NCBI GenBank assembly: GCA_020634455.1
Contig: JACKBQ010000002.1
Span: 124,001 to 188,000 of the forward strand
Length of the DNA stretch: 64,000 nucleotides
Reading direction: 5' to 3'
Source: Ardenticatenaceae bacterium
GTDB lineage: Bacteria; Chloroflexota; Anaerolineae; Promineifilales; Promineifilaceae
Numbering within the stretch: the first letter of the stretch is position 1; the number at the start of each line of letters is the position of its first letter. Position numbers and translations under genes: made by a program. Positions 1-10,000 of this stretch are shown piece after piece. The notes beneath the pieces are model-generated. The model ran no database searches. It was not told the DNA's origin and worked only from the letters and a program-made list of their open reading frames with translations.

Positions 1-2
1 CA

Positions 3-3000
3 GAAACCAGGGCTGCCACCATGATGGATATTAGGATTACCGGCTTGCACACCCTGTTCGATCACCTGGATATTGAAAGAGGCAGCACGATTCAGGCGCA
101 AATAACCAACGAAATTGCGGCGGTTATCAGCCAGCATGAGGGGGTGCTCGTTCCTCAACTCTCTCCATATCTCTGCGCCGTTTTTGGCCTGTCAGATGGT
201 TACGGCAATGCACCTCTGCGAGCCATACGGGCGGCTCAGGCGGTCATGGTGGCTGTGGAGCGGTTCAACGGCCGTTACCGCCACCAGTTTCCGCTTCATT
301 TGCAAACGCGGATAGGCATCAGCAGTGGCCAGGTGTTAAAGCAAACACACAACCAAACGATGGGGCTTTTTGGCAAACCCGTTGCGGTTGTGGCCAAACT
401 GGCAGAATTGGCAGCAGACGGAGAAATAGTAGCGGACGCTGCCACCTTTCGCTTTGCCCGCGCCAACTTCCAGTTTACCCATCTCTTGCCGGAAATGATG
501 CCAGAGGCAGTTCAGTTTGGTGATATTTACCAGGTTGGTGCCGAAAAGGAGCAGCCACGCCATTCTGGAAAGTTGGTGGGGCGGCAATATGAGATGAACC
601 AATTGCAGCTTGGGTGGCAAGAGGCCACGCGTGGGTCTGGGCACCTGGTGAATCTTGTTGGGCAGGCGGGCATTGGCAAAACGCGCCTGGTTCAAGCCTT
701 TCAAAATCGGCTGGTAGGCGAAAATGTTCAATGGATTACGGCCGTTTGCCACACATACAATGCCGCCACATCTTACGCTGTCCTCGCGCAGCTCATTCGC
801 AGTTTGGCCGAGATACGCCCTGAAGACGAGGCAGAAAAAAGCCAGCGCCAGTTGGGCACCCTTGTACAGCAAATATTGGTGGGCGATGCCGCAAATACCG
901 CCCGACAACATCGCGAAGGGGTTGCCCTGTTGAGCCAGGCCATCAATCTGGATAGTGACGATCCAGTTATTGATGCGCTTGATCCTGAACTAAGACAACG
1001 CCGTTTGGCCGCCTTGCTACAGGCGATTTTGGCCTACAAAAGCCAGCAAACGCCGCTGGTAATTATTTTGGAAGATTTGCATTGGGCTGACGAAGCCAGT
1101 CTGGCTGTTTTGGCACCATTTATTGCCAACATGGCGCGGCAGCGCATTTTGCTGGTTGCCATCTTCCGGCCAGACTGGCAAATACCGTGGGGGCACTGGT
1201 CTCATGCGCGGCACCTGAACTTGCAAGAGCTTTCTACTGAGGAACAGCAGGAAATTTTGCAAAACCTGCTCAACGTGTCGTCGCTTGCCACAGATGTGAC
1301 GGCAACGATTTTGGCAAGAACTGGGGGTAACCCGCTTTTTATTGAGGAGACGCTGCTGGTACTGCGTGAGAATGAGGCGCTCACATGCCAGGCAAACAGT
1401 TGGGTTCTGGATGGTTCGGCCGCAGCACATTTGCTGCCTGACAAGCTAGAGCATCTTATCCTGGCGCGTCTTCAAGGGTTATCTGAACAGACGCGGGCAC
1501 TTTTGCAAACGGCCGTTGTCATTGGTCAGGAATTTGAGTATGAGTTGCTGGATGCTGTGTTGCCCGATGGCGCACGGAGCCGCCTGACTGTAGCCCTTGA
1601 TGAGCTAATTGCCCGTGAGTTGATTTTTACCACGGCTGGTTGGCTGCCACCCCAAATTACCTATGCTTTCAAACATGGCCTGGTACAACAAATCATTTAC
1701 GCGGATTTATTGGATAGCTCCCGCCGCCGGACGCATCGCCAAATAGCCCAGGCGCTCGCCAGCCTTCACCAGCCTGCAGAGGGGCCAGGCATTGAGCAAA
1801 TTGCCTACCATGCTTACCAAGGCGATGATCGGTTACTGGCCATTACGAGTTGTTTACAGGCGGCTAACCGGGCAGCAGAGGTGTGGGCAAACCATACGGC
1901 CGTTACCTGGTACGATCGCGCTTACGAGAAATTGGCAACCTTTGATCAGGTTCCCCCACTACAAGCAGAGGCTGAAAAAGGATGCAGCGAACATCAGGTA
2001 AAAAACTGGGTTGTTGCCACCCTCACCGGTAAAGCAGACATTCAACTCTTGCTAGGTGACTATGAAGCGGCAATTCTCAACTATCGTGCGGCGCTTGCCA
2101 CGTCCCAAACAGTTGCCAGCCAGACCAACGCTTACCGGGCAGATTTGCACCGAAAAATTGCGGATGCCTACCAGGAAAAGGGAGAATTTGATGCCGCTGA
2201 ACAGGCGCTAAACGCGGGGTTATCCCTTGTGGCCAATGAGCGAAATTTAGAACTAGGCAAGCTGTACGTTTGGCAAGGCCTGTTGGCCTTCCGCCGTGGG
2301 CGGCTAATGGATGGGTTGGCACCGTGCCAAAAGGGTGTTGAAATTATAAAAGAGGCTGGCAACATTAGAGAGTTAGCCAGAGCCTATAACCTGGAAGGGC
2401 TGCTGTACCGTAACCTTGGCCGCAGCGAGGAAGCAATGGAAGCCCACAGGCAGAGCATTGCTCTGTATCAAGAATCCAACTACATTCCTGGTCTGGAGCG
2501 CGCTTACAGCAATTTGGGCTGTGTTTTTCAAGATATTAGCCAGTGGGATCAAGCCTTGAGCTATTTTCAGGAGAGCGCAGAACTGAGTGAACGAACAGGT
2601 GAAGTGTGGCGACGGGTTGCCGCGGCAATAAACCTGGCAGAGATATTTAGGCTCCAGGGCAAATTTGACAAAGCCGTAGCCTGTAACCATCAGGCGCAAA
2701 CCTTGGCTATGACCCATGATCTTTCTGAGCTGGTTGGCATCACACATCTGAATTTGGGTGCCATCTACCTGAAGTTGGCAGATTTGCCGGCGGCGTCCGC
2801 AAATTTGGCACAGTGCCAGGCGCTGTTTGCCGGGCTGGGGACGGAAACGTACCTGGTGGAGACGTTATGCGGTTTGGCGACGCTTCGCCTTATGGAGGGG
2901 AAGCTGGATGATGGTTTGGCGTTAGGCAAGGATGCGTTTGCTGTTGCCACCCAGCAGGCGCGAACGCTAGCACTGGCGACTGTGAACCGGGTTTTAGGGC

Positions 3001-3266
3001 AATCTTATCGGCTGTTGCAGCGGTATCAAGAAGCTGAGTCTTGTTTAAGAGAAAGCCTTCAGCTGTTCCAGGCAAAGGGTAACTTGTATGAACAGGGGGT
3101 GGCTTTAACAGAATTGGCTCGTCTGTATTTGGATGAAAAGAAGCTGCGTCAGGCTGCGGCCTGTGGTGAACAGGCTAGTTCCATTTTTGCCAGCCTGGGT
3201 GCCGAACATGATTTAATTGAAGTGCAGAAGTTGCCAGCAATACCGAAGAGCGGGAAAGCCCTTTAA
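3..3266 (+). CDS. Cyclase-like domain / AAA ATPase / TPR signalling protein (5' partial)
   Basis: Large multidomain regulator. The first ~170 residues resemble a class III nucleotide cyclase domain (...LCAVFGLSD..., ...RIGISSG...). An AAA/STAND ATPase follows, with Walker A GQAGIGKT near residues 214-221 (counted from the ATG at 21) and Walker B VIILEDLHWAD near 350. The C-terminal half is helical tetratricopeptide repeats. The frame is open upstream of the ATG at 21, and the first residues already look like the core cyclase beta strand (MMDIRITGL), so the true start probably lies outside the window. The GD pair that normally carries the second metal-binding Asp is replaced (QLSPYLCAVFG), so the cyclase domain is probably inactive and serves as a sensor or scaffold. 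Family knowledge: such proteins are signalling or transcriptional regulators; the target here is unknown. Confidence 0.8.
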   Translation, partial: ETRAATMMDIRITGLHTLFDHLDIERGSTIQAQITNEIAAVISQHEGVLVPQLSPYLCAVFGLSDGYGNAPLRAIRAAQAVMVAVERFNGRYRHQFPLHLQTRIGISSGQVLKQTHNQTMGLFGKPVAVVAKLAELAADGEIVADAATFRFARANFQFTHLLPEMMPEAVQFGDIYQVGAEKEQPRHSGKLVGRQYEMNQLQLGWQEATRGSGHLVNLVGQAGIGKTRLVQAFQNRLVGENVQWITAVCHTYNAATSYAVLAQLIRSLAEIRPEDEAEKSQRQLGTLVQQILVGDAANTARQHREGVALLSQAINLDSDDPVIDALDPELRQRRLAALLQAILAYKSQQTPLVIILEDLHWADEASLAVLAPFIANMARQRILLVAIFRPDWQIPWGHWSHARHLNLQELSTEEQQEILQNLLNVSSLATDVTATILARTGGNPLFIEETLLVLRENEALTCQANSWVLDGSAAAHLLPDKLEHLILARLQGLSEQTRALLQTAVVIGQEFEYELLDAVLPDGARSRLTVALDELIARELIFTTAGWLPPQITYAFKHGLVQQIIYADLLDSSRRRTHRQIAQALASLHQPAEGPGIEQIAYHAYQGDDRLLAITSCLQAANRAAEVWANHTAVTWYDRAYEKLATFDQVPPLQAEAEKGCSEHQVKNWVVATLTGKADIQLLLGDYEAAILNYRAALATSQTVASQTNAYRADLHRKIADAYQEKGEFDAAEQALNAGLSLVANERNLELGKLYVWQGLLAFRRGRLMDGLAPCQKGVEIIKEAGNIRELARAYNLEGLLYRNLGRSEEAMEAHRQSIALYQESNYIPGLERAYSNLGCVFQDISQWDQALSYFQESAELSERTGEVWRRVAAAINLAEIFRLQGKFDKAVACNHQAQTLAMTHDLSELVGITHLNLGAIYLKLADLPAASANLAQCQALFAGLGTETYLVETLCGLATLRLMEGKLDDGLALGKDAFAVATQQARTLALATVNRVLGQSYRLLQRYQEAESCLRESLQLFQAKGNLYEQGVALTELARLYLDEKKLRQAAACGEQASSIFASLGAEHDLIEVQKLPAIPKSGKAL

Positions 3267-3299
3267 ATGCGTCAACGGCATTTCCCTCGTTGTAACTTG

Positions 3300-3343
3300 C
3301 GCAAACCAGGGGAAAATTGCTAAAGAACTTTTTGTGGTTTGCG
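3300..3343. repeat. Inverted repeat upstream of first beta-helix gene
   Basis: Perfect 9-bp arms CGCAAACCA (3300-3308) and TGGTTTGCG (3335-3343) are separated by 26 nt, between the stop of the upstream regulator and the ribosome binding site of the beta-helix gene. It could be a weak terminator, an operator or a REP-like element; there is no clean T-run. Confidence 0.5.
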
Positions 3344-3385
3344 AATGTGCATAGCCGTGTTTGGGGTGTATTACAGGAGAAAATT

Positions 3386-6300
3386 ATGAAGCGTTGGTAT
3401 TTCCCATTTGTTCCAGTCTTGGTTGTGGTGATTGTTTTTGCTTTTACGGCCGTTCTCACGGTTTCTTTGGCTCAGGCAATTAGTTCTGATGAAGTGCGCG
3501 TAACGGCCGTTTCCCAACTAAACCTTCCGCAGGTACCAGAAAACGAGATGCATAGCCTCATGCCAGCCAGTGCCAGCCCCGCTGAGGTGGCAAGCCGAAG
3601 TAGCCAGCTGGTGAAAGTGGCCGCTTCAGCTGACCAACTGGCGACAAACGCCCAGTCTGTAGATGCTGTCGCTGCCATTTGCCTGGTTACCACCACTGCC
3701 GACAGCGGGGTTGGTAGTTTGCGCGACTGTATGGCCAATGCGGCCGAAGGGGATGTCATTAATTTTGATACGGCCGTTTTCCCGCCCAACAATCCCGCAA
3801 CCATCTCTGTATCAACCCCTTTGCCCAGCATCACAGTTAATTCTTTAACCATAGACGGTAGCGATGCCGGTGTTATTGTGAACGGCACCCAGCTAAACGC
3901 CGGGTCGGGTTTTGAATTAACGGGGGTGAGCAATGTGATCATTCGAGGCCTGCAAATTTTAAACTTCCCGTGGGTAGGCGTAGACATTTTAGTGGATACA
4001 ACCAATACCATCATTGGGGGTGATCGGAACATTGGCGCTGGCCCGTTAGGACAAGGCAACCTTATTAGCGGTAATGCCTGGGCTGGCGTGTGGATTTTAG
4101 GTGACCAATCAGCCGGCAACATTGTTCAGGGCAACTATATTGGCACCAATTTGGCTGGTAATGCAGCTTTTGGCGGCCAGGAGCTAGGAATAATTATTGC
4201 CGAAGGTGCCCATGACAACGTGATTGGCGGTCCAACAGCAACGATGCGCAACGTGATCAGCGGGCATTTTGATCTTTTCGGCGGTACAGGGACAGGTGTA
4301 TTTATTCAAGACCCGACCAGCAATAACAACCTAGTTCAAGGGAACTTAATTGGCACAGATGCCAACGGCATGGCTGCTGTGCCCAATTACTTTGGCATCG
4401 TTTTGATGAATGGCACCCAAGGGAACCAGATCGGGGGTTCCACGGTCGCAGAACGCAACCTTATCAGCGGCAATTTGGGCTATGGCATATGGAGTGGCGA
4501 TGATCCTTCGCAGCCTGGCCTTAATGTGACAACCAATAACCAGATCAGTGGAAATTACATTGGTACAAATATCAATGGAACAGCCGAGGTGTTTCTCCAG
4601 GGTTTGGGCATTCTCATTGATCAATACAGCAGCAACAATATTATCGGTGGCGAATTGCCAGGCATGGGGAATCTGATCAGCGGGCACTCTATTGGTTCAG
4701 GCATTCAGTTTCAAGGACCAGACAACAGCGGGCACCAGATATTGGGCAATCTCATCGGCACCAACGCCAGCGGCACAACGGCCGTTGGCAACATGCAAGG
4801 CATCGCTATCACTTCCGGCAGCCAAAATATCATCATTGGGGGCACAACGCCCGGCGCGCGCAATGTTGTTAGCGGCAATGGGACGGGTATCCTCATTCAA
4901 GATGTTGGCTCTACTGGTAATCAGATATTAGGTAATTTTATTGGCACCAACAGCGGCGGCACGGCCAGCGTAAGCAATGACAATGGCATTGGCATCATCA
5001 ACGGCGCAACCCAAAACAGTGTTGGCAGTCCTTTAGCGGGCGCTGGCAATCTCATCAGCGGCAACAGTTTTATTGGGCTTCAGCTTCAAGGAACTGGCAC
5101 CAGCCAGAATGTGGTGCAGGGCAACATTATCGGCCTGGACGTATCTGGTACATCTGCCATCATGAATGTGGTTGGTCTTGGTGTTAGCGATGCGCCGAAC
5201 AATCAGGTTGGCGGCAATACGGCTGGAAGCGGCAACCTGGTTAGTGGTAACCAGATCGGCCTTACCCTGCAAGGCAGCGGAGCGACGGGAAATCTGGTAA
5301 AGGGTAACTTGATTGGTACAGCTGCGACGGGAAATACGGCCGTACCCAACGATTATGGGCTGCAAATTCTGCTCGGCGCTAACAACAACACAGTTGGCGG
5401 CGAGACTGCAGGTGATGGAAACGTGATTAGCGGGAACCGCATTGTTGGGCTGGTTATTCACGGAACAGGCTCCGCCCAAAACAAGGTGTGGGGCAATCTC
5501 ATTGGCACCAACCTGAGCGGCTCAGCAGCGATTGGCAACGATGTGGGCGTTGGTTTGTTGGTTGGGGCCACCCAGAATGAGATAGGGGGAGCCAGCAGTG
5601 CCAAGCGTAACCTGATCAGCGGTAATTTGGACGCGGGGGTATTGGTTCAGGATCGCGAAACTGAATCAGATACAACAGATCATGGGACTACGGAGAATTG
5701 GATAGTTGGCAATTATATTGGCACAAACCTGGCCGGTAATGATGCCATTCCCAATAAATGGGGCGTCGCTATTGCTTTTGGCACGTATGGCAATCTTGTT
5801 GGGGGCGCAGATGCAGCCTCCCGGAATGTCATCAGTGGCAATACCGATGTTGGTGTGCAAATTGAGGGGATTGGTGCTGCGGCTAATCGGGTGGAAGGCA
5901 ATTATATTGGGGTTGATGCGGCCGGAAACACCGCCCTTGGCAATTTTGATGGCATTGCGCTGTTGTTGGGGGCGAGCAACAATGTCATCGGTGGGGCTGT
6001 GCCCGCAACCGGAAATGTGATTAGCGGCAATACCAATGCAGGTATTTTGATGCAAGGGCAAGGTACCGAGCAAAATGTGGTGTTGGCCAATCGCATCGGA
6101 ACCAATGCCGCGGGAACGGCCGTACTTGGCAATGGGACTGGCATAGACATTCGGTTGGGACCTAAGAATAATCAAATTGGCGGTAACGCCAATGAAGGAA
6201 ATCTCATTAGCGGCAACGTGTCGAATGGTGTTCGCCTGACGGGTAACAGCACTTCTGGAAACCTTTTGCAGGGGAACAGCATTGGCGCCGACAGCAGTGG

Positions 6301-6829
6301 TGCCGTTGCCCTACCAAATGGAGGGCATGGTGTGTTATTAACGGGTGATACTGAGAATAATCAGATAGGCCCTGGTAACAAAATTGTACACAATGCCGGG
6401 AATGGCATTGCTATAGATGGTACCCAGACGGTGGGAAACACAATTACCCAAAACAGCATCTATAACAATGCCGGAGCAGAGCTTGAATTTCTCAACCCAG
6501 ATACGCCTACCCCCATCGTGTCGGCACCCCCTATTGCATACATTAGTGCGACACAAACCATTTCTGCCACGCTTTGTGCCAATTGTGTGGTTGAGGTTTT
6601 TGGGAACTTGATTAATGAGCCAGCTGGCGAGCAGTTTGTGAACCAATGTACCGCCGATGCGGCAGGCTTGCTTCAGTGTCAGGATGCTACCTTTGCTAAT
6701 TGGCCTTATTTGGCCATTACCGTAACGGATGTTGAGGTGGGAACAACTTCTGGGTTTTATTTAGTCGAAACAGAGGGGAGTAATGAAGAAATTACGCACT
6801 ATTTGTACCTTCCTCTCATTATTAAATAA
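3386..6829 (+). CDS. Exported right-handed beta-helix (NosD/PbH1-type) protein
   Basis: A 1147-residue secreted protein. The start at 3386 is chosen because AGGAGA lies 5 nt upstream and the protein then opens with a classical signal peptide (MKRWYFPF followed by a long hydrophobic stretch ending in AQA). A CSLREA/LRDAI-like entry segment follows (TTTADSGVGSLRDCM, then INFDTAVFPP), then more than ten repeats of roughly 70 residues built on GNxIGTN and NxISGN motifs, typical of parallel beta-helix repeats. The C terminus is HYLYLPLIIK, a short hydrophobic tail also present in variant form on the neighbouring protein and possibly a surface-sorting or anchoring signal. It likely acts at the cell surface as an adhesin, stalk or polysaccharide-binding or -cleaving protein. 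No catalytic residues could be assigned. Codon-level repetition suggests growth by internal duplication. Confidence 0.85.
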   Translation: MKRWYFPFVPVLVVVIVFAFTAVLTVSLAQAISSDEVRVTAVSQLNLPQVPENEMHSLMPASASPAEVASRSSQLVKVAASADQLATNAQSVDAVAAICLVTTTADSGVGSLRDCMANAAEGDVINFDTAVFPPNNPATISVSTPLPSITVNSLTIDGSDAGVIVNGTQLNAGSGFELTGVSNVIIRGLQILNFPWVGVDILVDTTNTIIGGDRNIGAGPLGQGNLISGNAWAGVWILGDQSAGNIVQGNYIGTNLAGNAAFGGQELGIIIAEGAHDNVIGGPTATMRNVISGHFDLFGGTGTGVFIQDPTSNNNLVQGNLIGTDANGMAAVPNYFGIVLMNGTQGNQIGGSTVAERNLISGNLGYGIWSGDDPSQPGLNVTTNNQISGNYIGTNINGTAEVFLQGLGILIDQYSSNNIIGGELPGMGNLISGHSIGSGIQFQGPDNSGHQILGNLIGTNASGTTAVGNMQGIAITSGSQNIIIGGTTPGARNVVSGNGTGILIQDVGSTGNQILGNFIGTNSGGTASVSNDNGIGIINGATQNSVGSPLAGAGNLISGNSFIGLQLQGTGTSQNVVQGNIIGLDVSGTSAIMNVVGLGVSDAPNNQVGGNTAGSGNLVSGNQIGLTLQGSGATGNLVKGNLIGTAATGNTAVPNDYGLQILLGANNNTVGGETAGDGNVISGNRIVGLVIHGTGSAQNKVWGNLIGTNLSGSAAIGNDVGVGLLVGATQNEIGGASSAKRNLISGNLDAGVLVQDRETESDTTDHGTTENWIVGNYIGTNLAGNDAIPNKWGVAIAFGTYGNLVGGADAASRNVISGNTDVGVQIEGIGAAANRVEGNYIGVDAAGNTALGNFDGIALLLGASNNVIGGAVPATGNVISGNTNAGILMQGQGTEQNVVLANRIGTNAAGTAVLGNGTGIDIRLGPKNNQIGGNANEGNLISGNVSNGVRLTGNSTSGNLLQGNSIGADSSGAVALPNGGHGVLLTGDTENNQIGPGNKIVHNAGNGIAIDGTQTVGNTITQNSIYNNAGAELEFLNPDTPTPIVSAPPIAYISATQTISATLCANCVVEVFGNLINEPAGEQFVNQCTADAAGLLQCQDATFANWPYLAITVTDVEVGTTSGFYLVETEGSNEEITHYLYLPLIIK

Positions 6830-6919
6830 TTGGGTTTACTCATGAACATTTGAGCAAAGATAAGGTTAGGGGGGAGCCTAAATTCTTGCTTTATGGGTGT
6901 CAATTTTTTGTCGGTATGT

Positions 6920-6968
6920 AAAAGCGGGAAAGTCCTTTCAATAAACCGAAGCCATCTCTCCCGCTTTT
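6920..6968. terminator. Hairpin between the two beta-helix genes
   Basis: Arms AAAAGCGGGA (6920-6929) and TCCCGCTTTT (6959-6968) match perfectly over 10 bp with a 29-nt spacer; the right arm ends in four T. It may act as a terminator for the first beta-helix gene. The left arm is part of a 16-nt motif also found, with one change, at 3249-3264. Confidence 0.45.
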
Positions 6969-7031
6969 GCTTAACAGAGGGAAAACAGAGCCATTGTCCT
7001 AAGTATAAGTCAGACCCCTATAAGGTTTAGG

Positions 7032-7051
7032 GAGATGTTTGTAGACATCTC
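7032..7051. repeat. Short inverted repeat upstream of beta-helix/peptidase gene
   Basis: GAGATGT and ACATCTC (7-bp arms, 6-nt loop) lie about 45 nt before the start codon of the next gene. They could form a 5' leader hairpin or an operator half-site pair. Confidence 0.35.
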
Positions 7052-7093
7052 TGATGAAATTTAACTGTAGTGGTAGCAAATCTGGAGGGAATT

Positions 7094-10000
7094 ATGAAAC
7101 GCTTTACAGGGACGAGTTTAATGGCTGTTGGTCGAAAAGTGTTGTTGCTGGTGGGGCTATGCACGGCCGTTTTCACCAGTCACGTTGCATTCACGAATAA
7201 ATTTGCCACATTAGAAGCGCCCTATGCCGTGAACGCGGTGTTTACGGTAACCAGCGCTGCGGACACTGGCCCAGGGACTCTGCGGCAGGCGATGTTGGAT
7301 ATGGCTGCTGGCGATATCATTACGTTTGATACGGCCGTTTTCCCCCCCGCCGCCCCTGCCACCATCACCTTGCAAACGGAACTCCCAACCATTGCGCTAG
7401 ACAATATTACCATTGATGCCAGCGAAGCTGGGGTCATTCTGGATGGCAGCCAGATTGGACTGGCCAACGGCATTGGCCTCAACATTACAGGCAGCGCTGG
7501 TGTAACCATCCAAGGGTTGCAAATTGTCAATTTTACTTTTGCCGGTATTCGCCTGGCACAGGGAGCCACCAACGCCATGATTGGTGGCGACAGGCTCGTA
7601 GGCAACGGGCCAGTGGGGCAAGGAAACTTAATTAGCCAAAATTTTTATGGCGTATTTTTGGAAAACAACACCACCCTGAACAATCTGGTCGTGGGTAACC
7701 TGCTGGGAACTGATGTTACCGGTACGGTAAGCCAGGGGAACACAATGGCGGGCGTGGTAATTGCGGCTGGAGCCAGCCAAAACCGACTGCAAAACAATCT
7801 GATTAGCGGCAATGATCTAACCGGCGTAGTGATCCGGGATTCGCTAACGGCAAATAATGAGGTAGTGGGGAATTTTATCGGTACCGACATCACTGGTGTG
7901 GCTGCGCTGGCCAATGGTCAGAATGGCGTTCACATTTTAAGTGCCCCCAACAATATCGTCGGTGGGGCAACGGCCGATCTGCAAAATGTCATTAGCGGCA
8001 ATACTGTGTACGGGGTTCAGGTAGATGGCAATGGCGCAACAGGTAACCAGATTTTAGGCAACCTGATTGGATTGAACTCTGTTGGGGAAACGGCCGTTGC
8101 CAACGAAAGCTCCGGTGTTTATGTAGGGATTGGCGCGAGTGGCACCCTGGTAGGTGGTTCCAGCTTGGCTGAAGCCAATATCATCAGCGGTAACGGACGT
8201 GGTGGCATTGAGGTGGTCATTGCCGATGGCAATGAAATTCGGGGTAATCTGATTGGCCTGGATGCTACAGGTGCATTGCCCGTAGGTAATGGCGAATTTG
8301 GCGTCATGGTAACTGCCAATGCTAGCAGCAACCTTGTACAGGCTAACGTTATTAGCGGAAACGGTAGCCACGGCCTTGTTATTGCGGGCAGCGGCACAAC
8401 AGAAAACTATGTTCTCGGCAATATTATCGGCCTCAATGCCGCAGAAACAACGGCCGTTGGCAATAATGGAGCTGGGATCGTTGTCAACTTACAAGCCACC
8501 AATAACCACATTGGCGGATATGGCCCAGCGGAGCCAAATACCATTAGCGGCAACAAAGATCAGGGCATCTGGTTGGCCAGCTCTGGCACAACCGGGCAAG
8601 AACTGATCGGCAACAAAGTTGGACTGGATAGCGCTGGGACCAATGCCTTCCCCAACGGTGTCGGGGTTGTGATTGAGGCGAGGGCTTCATTTAATACGGC
8701 CGTAAATAACGAAATTGCTCACAATTACAACGGCGGCGTCATCATCGGTGACAGCGCCACCCTCAACCAGACCACCGGTAATCTGCTTCAGGGCAACGAG
8801 ATACATCATAACGAGGGAACGGCCGTTAAAATGATGCTGGGTAACCAGTTGTTGAACAACAATATTGCCAATAACCGTTACAATGCCATCCAGGTCATTG
8901 GGGGCGAACTCACCCAGGATACCGTCTGGTCAACCCAAGGTGATCTTACCACCTACGTCATTTCCAGAGACATTAGTGATGCTTTTGATTACAACCTGGC
9001 TGTTCCCGCCGCCCGCCAGCTCACTATTGAAGCTGGCGTTACCGTTCAGTTTGACCTGCATTTAGGCGCACAAATTACGGGTACGCTGAATGTAAACGGC
9101 AGCGAATATGCCCCCGTGCAGTTTGCCAGCAGCCAGCGCTTTACCAACCCTCAACCTGGTGATTGGACCGGCTTAAACTTTGCCCCAGGTAGCCAGGGGA
9201 ACATCAACTACGCTTCCATTGAATTTGCCCAAAACGGCATTCGGCAAACAGGCGGAACAATTACCTTAGCATACAGCACAGTTGCCGCTAGTGGGAATAA
9301 TGGCATTTTGTTTCAAGGCGGTACCCTGAATCTTGCAAACAACGCTGTAGCTGGAAATCGGGGGCTGGGTATTAACAACCAAACCGGGCAAATGATTAAT
9401 GCACGGCAAACATGGTGGGGCAGCGCAGATGGCCCTGGCAATGTTGGCGGGGTTGGTGATAGCTACAGCGCCAACGTTAACGGCCAGAATTGGCTCACCG
9501 ACCCAGGCATGAAAAACCAATGGCAAACAGCGCCAGTTTTGAATCCAGGCACGCATCAATTTGCGATCAACGATGAACAAGATATTCATTGGTTCCGCAT
9601 TCCAGTTGGAGCCAACAATGCCACAATCACCACCACGCTCAATAATTTGCCAGGTGATTATGATATGTTCCTTTTTACGGGTCTGGAAGAAGAAGCAACG
9701 GCACCAAATGATATTGCCAACGCCCAAGGCATTGCCAATGCACAGGGGATAGCCAATGCGCAAGGGATTGCCAACGCTCAAGGTATTGCCAATGCCCAAG
9801 GGATTGGGGACGGTAATAGTTGTTCTACTATGTACTTGGGGCAGTTGATGGATGTGGGTGAAGCCAATACAGGCAATTTGCTACAGTCCAGCTGCCTGAC
9901 AGGTAGTCAGTCGGAAAAGATTCATGCGGAGACGTGGGATCAGAGTGGTTGGTATTATCTTTTGATTGCGGGTCATAATGGGGCGCATTATACAACTTCT

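Noticed and set aside
7009..7030. Possible promoter (TTGTCC ... TATAAG) before the peptidase gene
   Set aside because: Box quality and the 19-nt spacing are poor, and similar A/T-rich words occur by chance in this gap.
9713..9802. Tandem 18-bp repeats as a CRISPR-like array
   Set aside because: No spacers; the units are contiguous, in frame and encode a hexapeptide linker inside a large gene.
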